DNA of 64,000 bases from Burkholderiaceae bacterium. Its GTDB lineage: Bacteria > Pseudomonadota > Gammaproteobacteria > Burkholderiales > Burkholderiaceae_C. The stretch spans positions 124,001-188,000 of the forward strand of contig JADMJJ010000036.1 of assembly GCA_018780645.1 (NCBI GenBank). The letters run 5' to 3'. The notes beneath the pieces are model-generated. The model was not told the origin of the DNA, made no database searches, and saw only the letters and a list, made by a program, of their open reading frames with translations. The position numbers were made by a program, and so were the translations under genes. Shown here piece by piece: positions 25,473 to 34,275 of the stretch (positions within the stretch are counted from its first letter, which is position 1; each line of letters opens with the position of its first letter).

Positions 25473-26868
25473 GGTCGGGGCCCTCGGCGCGCAGGGGCAG
25501 TGTCACGCGTATGGTCGTGCCCGTGCCTTCGACGCTGTGCAGGGCGAAGGTGCCGCCCAGCACCTCGACGCGCTGGCGCATACCGTGCAGGCCGAGGCGC
25601 CCCTTGGCCGCGATGGTTCGCGGATCAAAGCCGGGGCCCTGGTCGCTGACTTCGACGCGCAGCTGGCCGTCATCGCTGCGCAACAGCACGCGGCAGCCCC
25701 GGCCCTGGGCATGGCGGAAGGCATTCGCCAGCGACTCCTGCAGCAGCCGGTAGAGGGTGACCTTGACGCGGAACGAGGCATCGAGTTCGGGCAGCCGGGC
25801 GTCCAGCACCACCTCCGTGCTGGTCTTGGCCTGAAAGTCGCGCAGCACCCGCGCTGCCAGCTCGACCAGGCTCAGATGCTCGATATCGGGCAGTTCCATA
25901 TCGGCCGAGATGGCGCGCAGATCGGCCAGCGCCGCTTGCACGGCCAGGCGCGCCGGCTCCAGATGGTTGGCCCAGGGCGGGCGCAGGGCCGGATTGCCGG
26001 CGGCCGACGCGTCGTCCATATTCTTCAGCTGCATCAGCGCAAAGCCGAGGTCCTGGCCCGGGCCGTCATGGATGTCGGCCGAGATGCGCTGCAGCAGATG
26101 CTCGTTCAGCGTCGTGGCGCGTTCGGCCGCCCGTATCACCCGCTGCTGCAACTGGCCGTTCTGCTCGTTCAGTGCCGTCAGCTGCTGCACCTGCGTGCCC
26201 AGAGCACGGCGCTGTCTGTCGATCAGCTGGCTGCCGCGCCGCACCAGCAGGAACAGCAGCAGGTACATCGCCGTCATGGCCGCCGCCACCAGCAGCCAGC
26301 TGCGCCGCTGGGCCTGGCCGGCGTCGCGGTCGACCTCATCGGGGCGCTCATAGAACTCGGCCGCGGCGATCACCTCGCCGCTGCGATCGGCATGAATGGG
26401 GGTGTAGGTCTCGATCAGCCGCGGCAGCGGCTGGCCGTGCTGCGACTGCTCGGCATCGCTGCGTTCGCTGATCTCGGCATAGATGTGGCCGGCCAGGGCA
26501 TCGGCCAGGCCCTCGTCGATCGGGAAGCTGCGCCCCATGGTCGCGTCGTTGCTGAACAGCACGTGGCCATCGGGGCGCCAGATACGCAGCGAAACGATGC
26601 GTTGGCCCAGCGGCGTGTTGCTCAGGTCCGAGCGTAGCGCGGCGATGTCGGCGGCGCTCAGCACCGGGGCATTCAGCAGCGTCTGTACATGGGGGGCGGC
26701 GAAGCTGTCCACATACAGCGCGGTGACGCTGCCGATGCGGTGCACGACGCTGTCCTCCACCTGGCGGCCCACCCACCAGCCTATCACCAGCGTGCCGGTG
26801 AGCAGGATGGGGAAGCTGAGCATCAGGAACTGCTCGGCCAGCGAGCGGCGTTGGAAGAGTGTGTTCAT
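25465..26868 (-). CDS. NarX-type membrane sensor histidine kinase (467 aa)
   Basis: An N-terminal transmembrane helix (LSFPILLTGTLVIGWWV) and a second one near residue 200 (LLVAAAMTAMYLLLFLLV) flank a periplasmic sensor region of about 160 residues. A coiled linker leads to a HisKA_3 dimerisation domain with the phospho-acceptor His in RISADIHDGPGQDLGFAL, and then an HATPase_c domain (LLQESLANAFRHAQ, DQGPGFD, GLHGMRQRVEVLGG). The start at 26868 gives a sensible membrane topology; longer readings run through the divergent gene. The ligand is unknown. It is cotranscribed and overlapping with the NarL-type regulator. Confidence 0.93.
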   Translation of the reverse strand: MNTLFQRRSLAEQFLMLSFPILLTGTLVIGWWVGRQVEDSVVHRIGSVTALYVDSFAAPHVQTLLNAPVLSAADIAALRSDLSNTPLGQRIVSLRIWRPDGHVLFSNDATMGRSFPIDEGLADALAGHIYAEISERSDAEQSQHGQPLPRLIETYTPIHADRSGEVIAAAEFYERPDEVDRDAGQAQRRSWLLVAAAMTAMYLLLFLLVRRGSQLIDRQRRALGTQVQQLTALNEQNGQLQQRVIRAAERATTLNEHLLQRISADIHDGPGQDLGFALMQLKNMDDASAAGNPALRPPWANHLEPARLAVQAALADLRAISADMELPDIEHLSLVELAARVLRDFQAKTSTEVVLDARLPELDASFRVKVTLYRLLQESLANAFRHAQGRGCRVLLRSDDGQLRVEVSDQGPGFDPRTIAAKGRLGLHGMRQRVEVLGGTFALHSVEGTGTTIRVTLPLRAEGPDHE

Positions 26869-27057
26869 CGTGTTCGGGCAGCAGGCCCACTGTAGCTGGC
26901 CGCGACCCCGGTCGCCATGGACCAAGGTCTGAAGATTTCGCGACCAGGGGCCCGGGCCGATCACGCCTTTCGGGCCTGCTGCCGCCACCCTGTGCTGCCT
27001 ACGATGGATTCGGTGATCTGCACGCTGCCCACCACCCACCACCGATGGAGTATTGCC

Positions 27058-28173
27058 ATGAACCTGAATCCCGGCTTGCACCGCAAGCGCACCGCCTTGC
27101 CGGCTGCCGCCCTGGCCTTGCTGACCCTGCCCCTGGCCGCCCAGGCCCAGGTGTTCGGCAGCCTGTCCAATTTCGATGCCGTCAATGACACCGGCCACGA
27201 GGCCCATGGCTTCGAGATCGAGATCGAGGACTCCAGCTATGACCGCAGCAAGATCTACAGCGTATTCGGGCTGGACCGCAACTTCGGCGTGCCGCCGACC
27301 TCGGTGGAGCGCTATGGCGCGCCGGTGATCACCGAGATCGCCGGCTTCGGCGTGCGCGTGCGCTATGCCGCCAGCTTCTTGAACGGCGCCTGGAGCGTGG
27401 GCACGCCCACCGGCCCCTATCCCTTTGCCGGCGACAGCTGCTGGCCGCTGGGCAATCCGCAATACAACTCGGGCACGCTGAGCTGCGACCACTTCGGCAT
27501 CGCCACCTACGGCACGCCGGCCAAGGTCAACTACAACTGGCTGATCGATCCCGGCAACACCGGCACCTTGAGCCTGCAGCAGGCGGCCATTCCGGTGGTG
27601 CAGTTCGCCTACCAGGCGCCGGTGCCGGGGCCGATGCCCGCGGTGCGTCCGGTGGTGGCCGAGATCGAGGCGCACAAGGCCGAGAACGAGGTCTTCGGCA
27701 CCCCGTTCTGGGTCAAGATCTACTCCAAGCATGTGGGCCACAACGTCATGGTCGAGGATCTGATGAAGGGCCATGAGGACGTGCCCGGTGAGGCCGAGGT
27801 CGAGGCCGAGTACGAGGTCTTCCAGGCCGGCGAGGCCAATGGCAACAAGCTGCTCAATCTGGCCTTGAATCCGGAAGACGCGGCGGTGGTCTTGCGCTAC
27901 GAGTTCTACAAGTACCAGGGGGTGCTGAGCGCCGATGGCGAGGCCCTGTGCGGTGGCAAGGGCCGCGGCAAGAGCGGCGGCGGTGGTGGCGGTGGCCTTG
28001 GCCCGGCCGACTGCGGCGGCCTTGGCGTCTATGTGGGCGCGCAGATGGCGGCGCTGAACGCGGTGCAGCCCGAGTTGGCCGTGGCCGTGCCCGAGCCCGA
28101 GACCTATGCCCTGCTGCTGGCCGGCCTCGGCTTGGTTGGCCTGCGCGTGCGCCAGGCGCGACAGGAAGGCTGA
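27058..28173 (+). CDS. PEP-CTERM sorting domain protein with glycine-rich segment (371 aa)
   Basis: A signal peptide (ALALLTLPLAAQAQ cleavage region near residue 30) and the tail AVPEPETYALLLAGLGLVGL with basic end RVRQARQ identify an exosortase substrate. The mature part is beta-rich and includes a glycine run (KGRGKSGGGGGGGLGPADCG, about residues 301-320). GGAG precedes the ATG at nine bases. It is divergent from the two-component system over 189 bases and may be its target. No enzymatic domain is recognised. Confidence 0.9.
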   Translation: MNLNPGLHRKRTALPAAALALLTLPLAAQAQVFGSLSNFDAVNDTGHEAHGFEIEIEDSSYDRSKIYSVFGLDRNFGVPPTSVERYGAPVITEIAGFGVRVRYAASFLNGAWSVGTPTGPYPFAGDSCWPLGNPQYNSGTLSCDHFGIATYGTPAKVNYNWLIDPGNTGTLSLQQAAIPVVQFAYQAPVPGPMPAVRPVVAEIEAHKAENEVFGTPFWVKIYSKHVGHNVMVEDLMKGHEDVPGEAEVEAEYEVFQAGEANGNKLLNLALNPEDAAVVLRYEFYKYQGVLSADGEALCGGKGRGKSGGGGGGGLGPADCGGLGVYVGAQMAALNAVQPELAVAVPEPETYALLLAGLGLVGLRVRQARQEG

Positions 28174-28253
28174 CTGCGATTCTTGGGGTTGGCCCGGGCC
28201 GGGCGGCGGCGCATCATGCTGCGGCGCCGGCCCGGCGCGCCCGAAAGGCCTCC

Positions 28254-29273
28254 ATGCGCGCTTCCCTTGCCACGTTCACAGCCCTTTGCGGCCTGTTGTT
28301 CGGGGCGGGGCCGGCCGCCGCCTGGGGCCCCAGCGGCCATGCGGCCGTCGGCGCCATCGCCGACCAGCTGATTGCCGGCACGCCCACGGCGAAGAAGGTG
28401 AGGCAGATCCTGGGCAGCAATCTGCAGACGGCCGCCGGCTGGGCCGATTGCGCCCGCTCGGTGGAGTCCAGCGGCGGGGTCTGGAGCTATGTCAAGCCGG
28501 GCACCTGGCCCAGCTGCAAGCTCTACGAGAACCCTGAGAGCCAGGCCGCGCTGATTGCCTTCGTCAAGCGCAATGCCAGCCGCTGCGGCGGCTTTGCCAG
28601 CAGCGTGCAGTGCCGGCACAAGTCCTATCACTTCGTCGATCTGTCGCTGCCGCACACGACCTACGATCCCAAGCTGCCCGGCGCCGGGCCCACCGATCTG
28701 GTCCATGCGATCAATGCCGGCCTGATCGTGCTCCAGGGTGGCAAGTCATCGCCGCCGATCGACATCCGCGGCCAGCGCGAGGCGCTGCGCCTGCTGACCC
28801 ACTACATCGGCGACCTGCACCAGCCCTTGCATGTCGGGTCCATCTACCTCGATGACGCCGGCCGCCCGCTGGACCCTGCCACCGAGCAGGAGGCGCATGA
28901 GCACAGCAATGCCGGTGGCAACTCCATCATGGTCGGCAGCAGCAAACTGCACGGCCTCTGGGACGATGTGTCCGACAAGCTCCTCAAGCAGATGGTCAGC
29001 GGCCCCGGCCTGGCCGAGGCCCGCGCGGTGCCAGCCGCCAAGGGTGCGATGGCCCAGTGGGCGGCCGACTGGGCCGGCGAAGGTGTCGTCCAGGCCGGCA
29101 AGGCCTTCAAGGGCTTGAAGATCGGCGCCAGGCAGGCCGGCGCGATGGGTGCCGCATGGCCGGCCACGGCCACCGACCCTGACTACCGACAGACCCGTGA
29201 GGCGTTGCAGCACCAGCAACTGGTCAAGGCCGGCGCACGGCTGGCGCAGATGCTGACGACGCTGTTTCCCTGA
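28254..29273 (+). CDS. secreted S1/P1-type nuclease (339 aa)
   Basis: Family members are zinc-dependent enzymes that hydrolyse single-stranded nucleic acids and 3'-nucleotides outside the cytoplasm. After a signal peptide (ATFTALCGLLFGAGPAAA) the mature protein begins with AWGPSGHAAVGAIA, whose N-terminal Trp and following His are trinuclear-zinc ligands. Further ligands appear in KSYHFVDLSLP, HYIGDLHQPLHVG and the N-x-G-G-N-S/LHGLWDD region, in family order. It lies 80 bases after the PEP-CTERM gene on the same strand. A phosphate-scavenging role is plausible. Confidence 0.92.
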   Translation: MRASLATFTALCGLLFGAGPAAAWGPSGHAAVGAIADQLIAGTPTAKKVRQILGSNLQTAAGWADCARSVESSGGVWSYVKPGTWPSCKLYENPESQAALIAFVKRNASRCGGFASSVQCRHKSYHFVDLSLPHTTYDPKLPGAGPTDLVHAINAGLIVLQGGKSSPPIDIRGQREALRLLTHYIGDLHQPLHVGSIYLDDAGRPLDPATEQEAHEHSNAGGNSIMVGSSKLHGLWDDVSDKLLKQMVSGPGLAEARAVPAAKGAMAQWAADWAGEGVVQAGKAFKGLKIGARQAGAMGAAWPATATDPDYRQTREALQHQQLVKAGARLAQMLTTLFP

Positions 29274-29279
29274 GCCGGA

Positions 29280-29993
29280 TCAGGGGGCCAGGTATTGCGG
29301 GTGGCTGACCCGTATCTCTTCCACCGCGCTGAGCGTGCCCTGCAGATGCTGGCGCAGGCTGGCTTGTGCGGCGGCCGCGTCGCCGTTGGCAATGGCCTCG
29401 ACGATGGCGCGGTGGTCGCCGATGATGGCCCGCTCCTTGCCGGCCGAGGGCAGGTGCAGCAGGCGCAGGCGGTCCACATGGCCGCTGCGGCGCCGCACCA
29501 GATCGAACAGATCGGGCACGCCGGCGGCCTCGTACATCAGGCGGTGGAATTGCCGATCGGCGGCGATGAACTCGCGGTAGCTCTCGCCACCCATCAACCC
29601 CTGCTGCAACTCGATCTGTGCGCGCAGCTGAGCCAAGAGGGGCGGACTGGCGCTGCCGGCCAAGGTGCGCACGATCTCGGCCTCTATCGCCTGGCGCAGA
29701 AAGTGGGCCTGGCGGGCGGAGTCAATGTCGATGCGGCTCACCCTCGTCGCATGCTGCGGAAAGATATCGACCAGCCCCTCCTCGCCGAGCTTGATCAGCG
29801 CATCGCGTATCGGCGTCTGGCTCAGGCCGTAGTCATCGGCCAGCTCGGCGCGTGACAGCACGGTGCCCGGCGCCAGTTCCAGCGAGACGATCTGCTCGCG
29901 CAGATGCTCGAACACCTGGGGGGCGACCTGGCGGGTGCGGTCCAGGCGCAGCGGTGGGGGTTTGCTCGTGGGCATCGATGCGGAGGTGGCCAT
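29280..29993 (-). CDS. GntR-family regulator, FCD type (237 aa)
   Basis: A winged-helix GntR domain (EHLREQIVSLELAPGTVLSR, then LADDYGLSQTPIRDALIKLG) is followed by an FCD ligand-binding domain (FIAADRQFHRLMYEAAGVPD, GDHRAIVEAIANGDAAAAQA), which normally binds an organic acid and a divalent metal through conserved Asp and His residues. It is divergent from the Bug-type binding protein and enolase genes over 88 bases that contain a perfect palindrome, so it very likely represses that operon and perhaps itself. Confidence 0.93.
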   Translation of the reverse strand: MATSASMPTSKPPPLRLDRTRQVAPQVFEHLREQIVSLELAPGTVLSRAELADDYGLSQTPIRDALIKLGEEGLVDIFPQHATRVSRIDIDSARQAHFLRQAIEAEIVRTLAGSASPPLLAQLRAQIELQQGLMGGESYREFIAADRQFHRLMYEAAGVPDLFDLVRRRSGHVDRLRLLHLPSAGKERAIIGDHRAIVEAIANGDAAAAQASLRQHLQGTLSAVEEIRVSHPQYLAP

Positions 29994-30022
29994 GGAGCCC
30001 CGATTCTAGCCAGGGCCATGCA

Positions 30023-30051
30023 TTGACACACTAATGTATTAGTGCTTTACT
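30023..30051 (+). promoter_or_regulatory. promoter with embedded palindromic operator (GntR target)
   Basis: TTGACA (30023-30028) and TTTACT (30046-30051) are spaced by exactly 17 bases and read toward the Bug binding-protein gene. The spacer is filled by the perfect inverted repeat CACTAAT-GT-ATTAGTG (30029-30044). A regulator bound there would block RNA polymerase; the divergent GntR protein is the obvious candidate. The -10 matches the consensus at four of six positions. Confidence 0.8.
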
Positions 30052-30081
30052 GCGATCGAACCCACCCGAGGAGACAAACCG

Positions 30082-31056
30082 ATGAAACGCCGCCTGGCCC
30101 TGAGCTGCATTGCCGCCACCCTCTCCAGCACCGTGCTGGCGCAAGCCCCCGAATGGCCTCTGGCCAAGACCATCACCTATGTCGTGCCGTTCACGGCCGG
30201 CGGCTCAACCGATGTGGTGGGCCGCACCATTGCCGAGAAGCTGCAGGCGGTGCTGAAGCAAACGGTGGTGGTGGACAACAAGCCCGGCCAGGGTGGCGGC
30301 ATCGGTGCTTCCTATGTGGCCAAGGCCGCGCCCGATGGCTACACGCTGTTCGGCGGCACGATCAGCACCCATGCGATCAATGCCAGCCTGTACAAGAACC
30401 TGAGCTACGACCCGGTCAAGGACTTCGAGCCGGTGGCCCTGGTCGCCTTCCTGCCCAATGTGCTGCTGGTCGACCCGGCCCTGGGCGTCAACTCGGTGGC
30501 CGAGCTGATCGCTCTGCTGAAGAAGGACGAGAAGCGGCGCATCTTCGCCTCCTCGGGCGCCGGCACCTCGACGCACCTCGCCGGCGAGATGTTCGCCGAC
30601 CTGATCGGCGTGCCGCTGACCCACATTCCCTACAAGGGCACGCCGCCGGCCATGATCGATGTGTCTTCCGGCCAGGTCACCTTCATGTTCGACCAGATGA
30701 CCGCCGCACTGCCCTTGCTGCAGGCCGGCAAGCTCAAGCTGCTGGCGGTGACCACGGGCAAGCGCATCGCGCTGTCGCCGAACACGCCGACGATGATCGA
30801 GGCCGGTGTGCCCGGTTTCGAGATGTCGTCCTGGCAGGCCATCTTCGCGCCCAAGGGCACGCCCAAGCCCATTGTGCAGAAGCTCAGCACCGAGATCGCC
30901 AAGGCGCTGCGCCAGCCCGATGTGCAGGCCAAGCTGCATGGCCAGCTGGGCATGGAGATCGTCGGCGGCACGCCCGAGGAGTTGGCGGCGCTGATGGCCA
31001 AGGAGATTCCGCGCTGGGCGGCCCTTGTCAAGAAGTCCGGCGCATCGGCGAACTGA
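30082..31056 (+). CDS. Bug-family tripartite tricarboxylate transporter binding protein (324 aa)
   Basis: A periplasmic solute-binding protein with signal peptide (LALSCIAATLSSTVLAQA). ITYVVPFTAGGSTDVVGR and VDNKPGQGGGIGASYVAKA are the two ligand-loop signatures of the Bug/TctC family, and PYKGTPPAMIDVSSGQV is the third. Family members capture carboxylated compounds; no TctA/TctB membrane partners lie nearby, which is usual for Bug proteins in Burkholderiales. GAGGAG precedes the ATG. The downstream glucarate-dehydratase-like gene suggests an aldarate as ligand. Confidence 0.95.
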   Translation: MKRRLALSCIAATLSSTVLAQAPEWPLAKTITYVVPFTAGGSTDVVGRTIAEKLQAVLKQTVVVDNKPGQGGGIGASYVAKAAPDGYTLFGGTISTHAINASLYKNLSYDPVKDFEPVALVAFLPNVLLVDPALGVNSVAELIALLKKDEKRRIFASSGAGTSTHLAGEMFADLIGVPLTHIPYKGTPPAMIDVSSGQVTFMFDQMTAALPLLQAGKLKLLAVTTGKRIALSPNTPTMIEAGVPGFEMSSWQAIFAPKGTPKPIVQKLSTEIAKALRQPDVQAKLHGQLGMEIVGGTPEELAALMAKEIPRWAALVKKSGASAN

Positions 31057-31066
31057 GGGCAGGGCG

Positions 31067-32341
31067 ATGCACCGGGACATCAAGATCAGCGCCGTGCGCG
31101 TCACGCCGATTGCCTTCCGCGACGGCCCGCTGCTCAACGCCGCCGGCATACACGAGCCCTGGGCGCTGCGCGCCATCGTCGAGCTGGAGACCAGCGACGG
31201 CCGCGTCGGCATCTCCGAGACCTATGGCGACGAGCCGATGCTGCGCGTGCTGGAGCAGGCGCGCGCGATGGTGCTGGGCCTGTCGCCATTCGCGCTGAAC
31301 GCGATGGAGCAGCGCGTGCGGGCCACCATCAAGCCCAGCCCCGGTGCGATCGAGTTCGAGCTGGCGCCCGGCTCGCACACGGCCAAGAACGCGGCCAAGG
31401 TGGTCAGCACCTTCGAGGTGGCGATGCTGGACCTGCAGGGCCAGGTCGTTGGCGCGCCCATCGTCGATCTGCTCGGCGGCCCCGTGCGCCCGGCCGTGCC
31501 CTACAGCGCCTATCTGTTCTTCAAGCACGCCGAGCACATCGACAAGCCCTATGTGCCCGACGCCTGGGGCGAGGGCATCAGCCCCGAGCAGATCGTCGCC
31601 CAGGCGCGGCGGATGATCGAGATCTACGGCTTCCGGAGCATCAAGCTCAAGGGTGGTGTGTTCGAGCCGGCGCACGAGATCGCCTGCATGCGGGCGCTGC
31701 ATGAGGCCTTTCCGGGCCTGCCGCTGCGCCTGGACCCGAATGCCAACTGGTCGCTGGAGACCAGCATCAAGGCCGCCCCCGAGCTCGACGAGCTGCTGGA
31801 GTACTACGAAGACCCGACCCCGGGCCTGGCCGGCATGGCGGAACTCGCAAAGCACACGCCGCTGCCCCTGGCCACCAATATGGTCATCACGACGATGGAC
31901 GACTTCCGACGTGGCGCCGCCATGGGCTCGGTCAAGGTGCTGCTGTCCGACCATCACTACTGGGGTGGCCTGCGGCTGACGCAGACCCTGGCAAGGATGT
32001 GCGCGCTGTGGGATCTGGGCATGTCCATGCACTCGAACTCGCACCTGGGCATCAGCCTGATGGCAATGACGCACGTGGCGGCCAGCATCCCCAACCTGAC
32101 CTATGCCTGCGACACCCACTACCCCTGGCAGGAAGAAGAGGTCATCAAGGGCGGCCGCGTCAAGTTCGTGGACGGTGCGGTGCCTGTGCCGACCACGCCG
32201 GGCCTGGGTGTCGAGCTCGACCGGGAGAAGCTGGCCGAGCTGCACGAGCAGTACCTGAGTTGCGGCGTGCGCAACCGCGATGATTTGACGCAGATGCGCA
32301 AGTACGACCCGCAGTTCAGCGGCAAGACGCCGCGTTTCTGA
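31067..32341 (+). CDS. glucarate dehydratase-like enolase-superfamily enzyme (424 aa)
   Basis: A mandelate-racemase/muconate-lactonising-type member of the enolase superfamily. IKLKGGVFEP holds the K-x-K-type base, RLDPNANWSLET and YYEDPTPG supply metal-binding carboxylates, and MHSNSHLGISLMAM the catalytic His of the glucarate-dehydratase branch. It starts 10 bases after the Bug binding-protein stop, so uptake and dehydration of an acid sugar appear coupled. Whether glucarate, galactarate or another aldarate is used cannot be told here; the pathway's later enzymes are not in the window. Confidence 0.88.
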   Translation: MHRDIKISAVRVTPIAFRDGPLLNAAGIHEPWALRAIVELETSDGRVGISETYGDEPMLRVLEQARAMVLGLSPFALNAMEQRVRATIKPSPGAIEFELAPGSHTAKNAAKVVSTFEVAMLDLQGQVVGAPIVDLLGGPVRPAVPYSAYLFFKHAEHIDKPYVPDAWGEGISPEQIVAQARRMIEIYGFRSIKLKGGVFEPAHEIACMRALHEAFPGLPLRLDPNANWSLETSIKAAPELDELLEYYEDPTPGLAGMAELAKHTPLPLATNMVITTMDDFRRGAAMGSVKVLLSDHHYWGGLRLTQTLARMCALWDLGMSMHSNSHLGISLMAMTHVAASIPNLTYACDTHYPWQEEEVIKGGRVKFVDGAVPVPTTPGLGVELDREKLAELHEQYLSCGVRNRDDLTQMRKYDPQFSGKTPRF

Positions 32342-32347
32342 GTCGCT

Positions 32348-33238
32348 TCAAGCCACGCCGAGCAGGCGCTCGCGTACCAGCGGGTGCCACAGCCGGGCGT
32401 CGCGCAGCGGCGTGGCGGCCGGCAGCTCGGGGTTGCGCAGCAGCAGCCAGTGGCGCTCCGCCAGACGGGCGCGCCGTAGCTGAGGCCCCAGCCATTGCTC
32501 GGCCAGGGCGACGAAGCTGCCATCGGTTAGCACCAGCTCCCAGGCCTGGCGCAGGCGCTCGGCCAGCTCGGGCCGCCTGCGGCTGACGAAGAAGTACGAG
32601 GCCGCCGGGTAGGCGATCAGCCATTGCTCCAGCACCGTCAGGCCGATCTGGGCATCGACGATGGGATAGACCTCGATCGCGCCGAGGGCAAACAGGTCGA
32701 TGCGGCCGCGGCGCAACAAATCGGCATAGAGGTCGCGCCGCGTGATGGTCTGCACCGGCCAATCGTTGGCCAGCAGGACGTGCCTGTCGGGCCAGCTCTC
32801 GACCTGGGCGATGCTCAGCCGGCGCGCCTGCTCCAGCGTGCGCACCCCCTCCAGCTCGGCCCGGCGGCTGGCCAGCGCGATGGGCAGGCGCAGGCCCAGC
32901 AGGCCGCGGTAGAGGCAGACGCGCAGCGCCTCGGCCTGGGCTTCGCGCTGCACGGTGCTGATGGAGGTGGCGAGATCGAGTTCGCCGGCCGCCAGTTGCA
33001 GGAAGGCGCGGCCCTGCGTCATGAAGGGCACGGCCTGCAGCCGATAGGGGCCGTGGCTGGGCAGGGTCTTGTTCAGCAGCAGCCTGAGCACCGCGAGCTC
33101 GTAATTGGGCGCATTGGGCGGCAGGTCCACCAGCATATGGCGCACCAGCAGGCCGGGGCCATCGGCGGCCAGCGGGAGGCTCAGCGGTGCCAGCCCCAAC
33201 AGGGCCAGTGCTTGTCTGCGCGTTCGGCTGGACGACAT
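32348..33238 (-). CDS. periplasmic substrate-binding-like protein (SBP_bac_3 type, 296 aa)
   Basis: The start SRTRRQALALLGLAPLSLPLA is a twin-arginine-like signal sequence. The mature region has the two-lobe pattern of amino-acid-type binding proteins (MTQGRAFLQLAAGELDLATS; DLYADLLRRGRIDLFALG; YPAASYFFVSRRRPELAERL). There is no ABC transporter gene nearby; such orphan proteins in betaproteobacteria are common and their role is unclear. The ATG at 33238 is the first giving a signal sequence. It is convergent with the enolase gene, six bases apart. Confidence 0.78.
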   Translation of the reverse strand: MSSSRTRRQALALLGLAPLSLPLAADGPGLLVRHMLVDLPPNAPNYELAVLRLLLNKTLPSHGPYRLQAVPFMTQGRAFLQLAAGELDLATSISTVQREAQAEALRVCLYRGLLGLRLPIALASRRAELEGVRTLEQARRLSIAQVESWPDRHVLLANDWPVQTITRRDLYADLLRRGRIDLFALGAIEVYPIVDAQIGLTVLEQWLIAYPAASYFFVSRRRPELAERLRQAWELVLTDGSFVALAEQWLGPQLRRARLAERHWLLLRNPELPAATPLRDARLWHPLVRERLLGVA

Positions 33239-33382
33239 GGCTCGCAGATTAGCAGCGTCCCGTCGCGCGGTGAAGCCGGCGCGAACTTGCGCAAAAGCCG
33301 CGTCAGGGGGCCGCAGATCGCGGCGAATCGTTGCCGCCGCGCCCCTACGATGGGCGCCCGCCAACATCTGCAGGACCGCAAT

Positions 33383-33757
33383 ATGCTCGATCACGTTTCA
33401 CTGGGCACCCACCGCTATGCCGATGCCGTCGCCTTCTACCGCAAGGCGCTGGCACCGCTGGGCATCGAGCTGCTGCGCGACACCGGCGCCGAGGCGGCCT
33501 TCGGCACGCCCGAGCACTGGGCCTTCTTTCTGTATCCGGTGGAAGGCGGCGAGCCGGTGCTGGCCAAGGGCCTGCATCTGGCCCTGGCCGCCGCTTCCCG
33601 CATTGCGGTGCAAGGGGTCCATCAAGCCGCGCTGGCTGCAGGCGCGGCCGACATCTTCACCCCGCGTGAGCGGCCCGACATCAGCCCGACCTACTTCGGC
33701 GCGATGTTCAACGACCTTGACGGCCACAGGCTGGAAGTGGTGACCAACGCGGCTTGA
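33383..33757 (+). CDS. VOC-family protein 4
   Basis: 124 residues. LDHVSLGTHRYADAVAFYRK gives the first ligand histidine and helix, GLHLALAA the second and DGHRLEVVTNA the terminal glutamate. It is distinct from the three clustered VOC genes at 13-15 kb but of the same general architecture. It is divergent from the binding-protein gene and precedes an Lrp-type gene by 26 bases, so the two may be cotranscribed. Confidence 0.88.
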   Translation: MLDHVSLGTHRYADAVAFYRKALAPLGIELLRDTGAEAAFGTPEHWAFFLYPVEGGEPVLAKGLHLALAAASRIAVQGVHQAALAAGAADIFTPRERPDISPTYFGAMFNDLDGHRLEVVTNAA

Positions 33758-33783
33758 CGCGGCACCGAGGCTAGACTCGGTTC

Positions 33784-34272
33784 ATGCCTTCTCTTGAACG
33801 TCTAGACCGCTTCGACCGCCAGCTGCTCAACCTCGTCCAGGAGGATGCCGGCCAGACCACCGAACGCCTGGCGGAGCAGATTCCCCTGTCGCCCTCGGCG
33901 ATACAGCGGCGCCTGCGCCGCCTGCGCGACGAGGGCGTGATAGCACGGGAGATTGCGGTCGTCGATGCGCGCAAGGTCGGCCCTTCGACCCTGTTCGTCG
34001 TTGCGCTGAAGGTGGCGAGCGAGCGGCCCGAGCTGCTGAGCGAGCTGCGCGGCTGGCTGGCCGCCGAGCCCCAGGTGCAGCAGGCCTTCTACGTCACCGG
34101 CGAGGCCGATTTCGTGCTCATCATTTCCGCCCCCGACACCGCCACCTACGATGCCCTGATGGCCCGCCTGGTCGGCGACAACCCCAATGTGGATCGCTTC
34201 ACCACCAACGTGGCGCTGAACGTGGTCAAGCGCGGGTTGACGATTCCGGTGCCCTTGAACGAGCCGGACTGA
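33784..34272 (+). CDS. Lrp/AsnC-family regulator (162 aa)
   Basis: The N-terminal HTH (RFDRQLLNLVQEDAGQTTER, then PLSPSAIQRRLRRLRDEGVI) and the C-terminal RAM/AsnC ligand domain (VQQAFYVTGEADFVLIISAP) have the normal length and order. Family members respond to amino acids. The adjacent genes give no clear target. It ends three bases from the convergent GST gene. Confidence 0.93.
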   Translation: MPSLERLDRFDRQLLNLVQEDAGQTTERLAEQIPLSPSAIQRRLRRLRDEGVIAREIAVVDARKVGPSTLFVVALKVASERPELLSELRGWLAAEPQVQQAFYVTGEADFVLIISAPDTATYDALMARLVGDNPNVDRFTTNVALNVVKRGLTIPVPLNEPD

Positions 34273-34275
34273 GCA

